From positions 1 through 9,289 of the forward strand of contig JAJRQP010000014.1 in assembly GCA_024280195.1 (NCBI GenBank): 9,289 nt of DNA, read 5' to 3'. Source of the stretch: Bacteroidota bacterium (lineage in GTDB: Bacteria; Bacteroidota; Bacteroidia; Flavobacteriales_D; Crocinitomicaceae). The notes below the pieces were generated by a model. That model did not search any database. It was not told the DNA's origin and was given only the letters and a program-made list of their open reading frames with translations. Below are positions 5,754-9,289 of the stretch, piece by piece (within the stretch, counting starts at the first letter, position 1; each line of letters starts with the position of its first letter). A program made the position numbers and the translations under genes.

Positions 5754-6440
5754 TTAATGAGTTTCAATTAATTCTTTATTTCTAGAACGTTGCACCCAAA
5801 TGATGATACCAACGATAATCAATGCCATTGGAGGCAAAATCATCATGTTGTTGTTCATGTAGCCCATTGCATACAATCCTGTTTCTTCTCCTGGCAAAGA
5901 ATTTCCGAAAATTTGGAATCCTAGTAAAGTTCCTGATCCGAATAACTCTCTAAATACAGCTACTAGAACTAACAATCCTGCATAACCTAAACCGTTACCA
6001 ATACCATCCATGATAGAAGGCCAAGGTTTGTTTGCCATTGCAAATGCTTCAAAACGTCCCATGATAATACAGTTAGTGATAATCAACCCAACGAACACGG
6101 ATAATTTTTCCGACACATCTGGCAAGAATGCTTTCAGCACCTCATTTACGATGATTACCAATGCTGCAACAACTACCAATTGTACAATAATTCTAATTCT
6201 AGATGGAATTAAGTTTCTCATCAAAGAGATGATTAAGTTACCTAATACCAAAACAAACAGTACCGCTAATCCCATTACAATACCTTGCTCAACTTGAACA
6301 GTAATTGCCAATGCAGAACAAATTCCTAATACCTGAACTGTAACCGGGTTATTATCCGTTAAAGGATCTGTAACCAGCGCTCTATTCTTCTTTGAGAATA
6401 ATGGTTCGCTCGGCGCTTTTGATTTAACTTCTTCGCTCAT
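5754..6440 (-). CDS. nqrD: Na+-translocating NADH:quinone reductase subunit D
   Basis: NqrD is the partner of NqrE, a homologous six-helix membrane subunit in inverted topology, and supplies the other two cysteines of the intramembrane iron site. They are visible as C41 in QVLGICSALAIT and C124 in LIITNCIIMGRFEAFA. Other family signatures are DPLTDNNPVTVQVLG near the N-terminus and MDGIGNGLGY near residue 144. The 228-residue length fits, allowing a cytoplasmic N-terminal extension of some 20 residues (MSEEVKSKAPSEPLFSKKNR). The gene starts at ATG 5 nt after the nqrC stop and is followed by nqrE after 19 nt. The stop is TAA. Confidence 0.97.
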   Translation of the reverse strand: MSEEVKSKAPSEPLFSKKNRALVTDPLTDNNPVTVQVLGICSALAITVQVEQGIVMGLAVLFVLVLGNLIISLMRNLIPSRIRIIVQLVVVAALVIIVNEVLKAFLPDVSEKLSVFVGLIITNCIIMGRFEAFAMANKPWPSIMDGIGNGLGYAGLLVLVAVFRELFGSGTLLGFQIFGNSLPGEETGLYAMGYMNNNMMILPPMALIIVGIIIWVQRSRNKELIETH

Positions 6441-6445
6441 ATCAA

Positions 6446-7180
6446 TTACTTTTTAAGTGTATTAAAGTAAGAAACGTAAGGTTTCAAACATCTATTTACC
6501 ATTTCTTGAACCCCTACTGATGTAATCGTTCCACCAGTGATTCCATCGACTTTTTTTGGTTCTGTTCCAGAATTATTTTTCACAATTTCGAATTTCGTTG
6601 CTACTCCATTCTCATCAGAAATCTCTTCATCTAACCATCTATTCACAAAGAAAGGTTGTGTGATTTCAGCACCTAAACCTGGCGTTTCACCTTTATGACC
6701 GAAAGAAGCACCTAAAATGGTTTTCATATCTTCTCCCACACTGATGTTTCCCCAAATTGGTCCCCAAAGTCCGTTTCCAACAACTGGAATCACGTACATT
6801 GTTTTTCCGTCTTTCTCACAGATGAATAAAGGATAATTCTTATCCGCTTCAGCCAATGTTTTATCTCTACGTTCTTTCTTAATGTCGACATCAAATGCCT
6901 TAACACCATCTTTCAAGCTTCCGTTCATGTCCAAAACAACAGCATTGTCTAAATCAACGTACTTGTCAAACTCTTCCGAAGCATTTCCCCTGTTAATGCT
7001 ATCCATCTCCATTGGAGTTAGCATTGCAGAAAGAATTTCTATCTTCTTCTTTACAATCTCGTTCTTCTTTTGCATTGGCTTTAGTCCAATTGACAACATC
7101 GCGAGGATGGTACCAACGACAACTACCAACACGACTGCAAAGCCGAGTGTATATCCGTTACTATCTTTATTAATTGCCAT
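6446..7180 (-). CDS. nqrC: Na+-translocating NADH:quinone reductase subunit C (covalent FMN)
   Basis: NqrC carries an FMN bound through a phosphoester to a threonine on the periplasmic side and relays electrons towards NqrB. The 244-residue product has one N-terminal membrane anchor (about 12-33) and an extracytoplasmic FMN-binding domain. It contains GLWGPIWGNISV (138-149), HKGETPGLGAEI (162-173) and the flavinylation motif DGITGGTITS (212-221), in which T220 is the predicted FMN acceptor. The usual core is SGATxT; here the alanine is glycine. Attachment needs the flavin transferase ApbE, whose gene is not in this window. The gene starts at ATG 2 nt after nqrB. Confidence 0.97.
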   Translation of the reverse strand: MAINKDSNGYTLGFAVVLVVVVGTILAMLSIGLKPMQKKNEIVKKKIEILSAMLTPMEMDSINRGNASEEFDKYVDLDNAVVLDMNGSLKDGVKAFDVDIKKERRDKTLAEADKNYPLFICEKDGKTMYVIPVVGNGLWGPIWGNISVGEDMKTILGASFGHKGETPGLGAEITQPFFVNRWLDEEISDENGVATKFEIVKNNSGTEPKKVDGITGGTITSVGVQEMVNRCLKPYVSYFNTLKK

Positions 7181-7182
7181 AA

Positions 7183-8385
7183 TTAAGTTGTTTTAAGTCG
7201 TTTAAGTCTTCTTTTGATGTTCGCTTGAACTACGTAATGGTCAATGATAGGCGCCATAACGTTCATGAATAAGATTGCCAACATCACTCCTTCTGGATAA
7301 GCAGGATTCAATACACGAATCAAGATAGCTAACATACCACCAATTAAACCGTAAATGATTTTACCTGTTGCTGTTTGCGAAGCTGTAACAGGATCCGTTG
7401 CCATAAATACAGCACCGAAAGCAAAGCCTCCTAAAGCAATGTGATACAATGGCGGAAGCATGATGTAATCATTTCCTCCAACAGCATTCATTAATAACCC
7501 CATTAGTAAACCACCTGCAAAGAAAGATGCCATGATTCTTAAAGAACCTATTCCTGTGATTAATAAGATAGCGGCACCTATTAAAATAGCAATAACTGAA
7601 GTCTCACCGATAGAACCCGGAATGTATCCAAAGATTGCATCTGAAAGCGAATAGTTATTCGTGAAAGTTTCTAAGTTTTCAAAAACAGGTTTTTCCGACA
7701 TAAAAGAAGCAAGATCTCCTAACGCCGTTGAACCAGTAAAACCATCAACATCAGTATTTTCTGCACCTGCCATCCAAACTTTGTCACCTGACATTGATGT
7801 TGGGTAAGCAAAGAATAAGAAAGCTCTAGACAATAAGGCAACATTCAGAATGTTCATTCCAGTACCACCGAAAATTTCTTTTCCAATGATTACCGCAAAA
7901 GCAGTTGCCACACCTACCATCCATAACGGAACATCGGCAGGCATAATTAAAGGAATCAATATCCCTGACACTAAGAATCCTTCGTGTAAAGAATGTCCGT
8001 TTTTCATTCCGAAGATAAATTCGATTGTTAAACCAACTCCGTACGAAACAACAATCAATGGAAGAACAACTATCAAACCAGCGATCATTTTATCTCCACC
8101 ATTTGACCAGAAATCTAAACTTCTATCACCTGCTGCTGCAACCATTTCCCAATGTCCAGTATTGTAAATACCAAATAAAAGGCAAGGAAGCAAAGCAATG
8201 ATAACTGTCATCATTGTTCTTTTCAAATCGACACCATCTCTGATGTGAGCACCTTTACTCGTTACGTGAGCAGGAGTAAAAGCTAAAGTCGTAAACGACT
8301 CAAATATTGGATTCCATTTTTCAAGCTTCCCACCTTTGGCAAACTTAGGTTCCATTTTATGAACTATATTTTCTAAGAATTTCAC
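7183..8385 (-). CDS. nqrB: Na+-translocating NADH:quinone reductase subunit B (covalent FMN, ion and quinone path)
   Basis: NqrB is the largest membrane subunit, about ten helices, and carries a covalent FMN, riboflavin and the likely Na+ and quinone channel. The 400-residue product starts KFLENIVHKMEPKFAKGGKL, matching the amphipathic N-terminus of the family. That supports the GTG start at 8383-8385 over the internal ATG ten codons later. Other conserved parts are HIRDGVDLKRTM (47-58), GKEIFGGTGMNILNVALLSR (168-187), the flavinylation motif DGFTGSTAL (214-222, predicted acceptor T220, with serine in place of the usual alanine) and FMATDPVTASQT near residue 330. It lies 22 nt after nqrA and 2 nt before nqrC. 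Confidence 0.97.
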   Translation of the reverse strand: MKFLENIVHKMEPKFAKGGKLEKWNPIFESFTTLAFTPAHVTSKGAHIRDGVDLKRTMMTVIIALLPCLLFGIYNTGHWEMVAAAGDRSLDFWSNGGDKMIAGLIVVLPLIVVSYGVGLTIEFIFGMKNGHSLHEGFLVSGILIPLIMPADVPLWMVGVATAFAVIIGKEIFGGTGMNILNVALLSRAFLFFAYPTSMSGDKVWMAGAENTDVDGFTGSTALGDLASFMSEKPVFENLETFTNNYSLSDAIFGYIPGSIGETSVIAILIGAAILLITGIGSLRIMASFFAGGLLMGLLMNAVGGNDYIMLPPLYHIALGGFAFGAVFMATDPVTASQTATGKIIYGLIGGMLAILIRVLNPAYPEGVMLAILFMNVMAPIIDHYVVQANIKRRLKRLKTT

Positions 8386-8407
8386 TGTAATTTATCTTTA
8401 ATTTATA

Positions 8408-9289
8408 TTACATGCACTCTTCCGCAATCAGGTCTAAACCTTGACGGATTTTATCTTGAATATCTATCTTCGAAGTACAAACGTACTCACACAATGCAAA
8501 ATCTTCTGGCGCTACTTCGTAGATACCTAAATTTTCCATTCCGTCAATATCATCTGTAATTGCAGCTTTTGCTAATTGCATTGGAAGAATGTCAAAAGGG
8601 AATACCTTCTCCATCTCTCCTGTAACAACAAAAGCTCTTTCTTCTCCATTGGTATTAGTATCCAACGTAAATAACTTTTTCTTTGGTAAAAGGTAAGTAG
8701 GAAATAAACGAGAATTAGAGAATTTATCAAATCCTGGTCCCATCCATCCTTTTGTAACCACAAATTTCAATTGGTTTCCTTCTGGAATCACTGTGATTTG
8801 GTTAGAATAGAATCCTAAATGTCCATCTTGAGCAATTTTATCACCCGTCAACACATTTCCGCTGATTACACGAACGTTATCAGAAGTAATTTGACCTTCT
8901 AAAATTCCAGCAACATTTGCACCTTGAATTACTTCAACGTATGCAGGGTCTTTTATTTCAGAACCTGTAACAGCAATTATTTTCTTTGCAGAATAAACAC
9001 CGTTTAAGAAGTAACTTCCAATGTTTGCAACATCTTGTGCATTCACCGTCCATACGAACTCCCCTTTATTAACAGGGTCTATGTGATGGATTTGCGTACC
9101 AACATTCCCTGCTGGATGCTTCCCTGAAATCGTATTCAACTCAACTCCTTTTGCTTCTTTAAAAGTTGCATCAGCAGGAAGTTTCCCGTTCAATGTTAAA
9201 TGAACCTTACCTGAAGTTAACTTTGCTAAAGCATCAAGTCCAGCTTGAAACTCTGCATTCTTCCCATGAAGAACGAAGTCCATATCTGG
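8408..9289 (-). CDS. nqrA: Na+-translocating NADH:quinone reductase subunit A (partial, 5' end outside window)
   Basis: NqrA is the peripheral cytoplasmic subunit of the complex and has been linked to quinone binding. The visible 293 residues are the C-terminal two thirds of a protein that usually has about 450. The reading frame is open through the window edge, so the apparent Met at 9281-9283 is internal. Conserved family segments include GKHPAGNVGTQIHHIDPVNK, VWTVNAQDVANIGSYFLNG and VRVISGNVLTG. The C-terminus contains several cysteines (CEYVCTS and a final EEC). It ends with TAA, 22 nt before the GTG of nqrB, as first gene of the operon. The operon promoter lies beyond the window. Confidence 0.97.
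   Translation of the reverse strand, partial: PDMDFVLHGKNAEFQAGLDALAKLTSGKVHLTLNGKLPADATFKEAKGVELNTISGKHPAGNVGTQIHHIDPVNKGEFVWTVNAQDVANIGSYFLNGVYSAKKIIAVTGSEIKDPAYVEVIQGANVAGILEGQITSDNVRVISGNVLTGDKIAQDGHLGFYSNQITVIPEGNQLKFVVTKGWMGPGFDKFSNSRLFPTYLLPKKKLFTLDTNTNGEERAFVVTGEMEKVFPFDILPMQLAKAAITDDIDGMENLGIYEVAPEDFALCEYVCTSKIDIQDKIRQGLDLIAEECM

Noticed and set aside
5028..8167. Plus-strand open frames opposite nqrE, nqrD, nqrC and nqrB
   Set aside because: They are antisense shadows of strongly conserved membrane-protein genes, rich in Thr, Ile, Pro and Asn as expected from the reverse complement of hydrophobic codons. No promoter or domain supports them.
1..9289. Genome-wide reassignment of TGA to tryptophan
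   Set aside because: The other genes have no in-frame TGA and use TGG for all of roughly 34 Trp codons, including the highly conserved nqr genes. None of the twelve complete frames ends in TGA, but that is too small a sample to outweigh the TGG evidence.
3705..9289. Rnf complex instead of Na+-NQR
   Set aside because: Rnf and Nqr share homologous subunits, but the order A-B-C-D-E-F, the presence of NqrA, and an NqrF with ferredoxin plus FAD/NADH reductase domains are specific to Nqr.

Overview
The window most likely comes from a chromosome of a Bacteroidota bacterium, class Flavobacteriia. A Fluviicola/Crocinitomicaceae-like source is my best guess, though this is inference. Supporting signs are a type IX secretion (T9SS) sorting tail, Bacteroidota-style Rhs core sequences (SPYAFSEN, ELEGLE), a perfect TAnnTTTG promoter element, A/T-rich leaders without clear Shine-Dalgarno sequences, and moderately low GC.

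Right part (3705-9289, minus strand): the Na+-translocating NADH:quinone reductase operon in canonical order nqrA-B-C-D-E-F. The 5' end of nqrA lies outside the window. The genes are separated by only 2-22 nt. The products form one membrane complex. NADH is oxidised by NqrF (FAD and [2Fe-2S]), and electrons pass through iron bound by NqrD/NqrE cysteines and through covalent FMNs on NqrC and NqrB to quinone, driving Na+ export. The operon ends in a perfect 15-bp stem terminator (3652-3687).

Middle part (2162-3653, minus strand): a 5'-truncated Rhs core with a variable C-terminal tip of about 240 residues. It overlaps a small four-helix membrane protein. The layout is that of an orphan polymorphic-toxin tip with a candidate immunity gene, inserted directly against the nqr terminator.

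Left-middle part (1401-2182): a repeat-bounded toxin-antitoxin cassette on the plus strand. The antitoxin gene is intact and sits behind a TACCTTTG promoter element. The overlapping RelE/ParE-type toxin frame is complete except for two in-frame TGA codons, and both stand where this family would carry tryptophan. Related hairpin elements (GTCCGAGAT...ATCTC plus CTAGCGGGG) flank the cassette in the same orientation.

Left end (1-1302): the tail of an unidentified gene, a CPBP (CAAX-type) intramembrane metalloprotease on the plus strand, and, converging on it with overlapping stop codons, a secreted DM13-domain protein with a T9SS tail. The largest gene-free stretch (1303-1570, 268 nt) holds the first repeat, a T tract and the antitoxin promoter, and nothing else that I recognise. 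I saw no tRNA, rRNA, CRISPR array or transposase gene.
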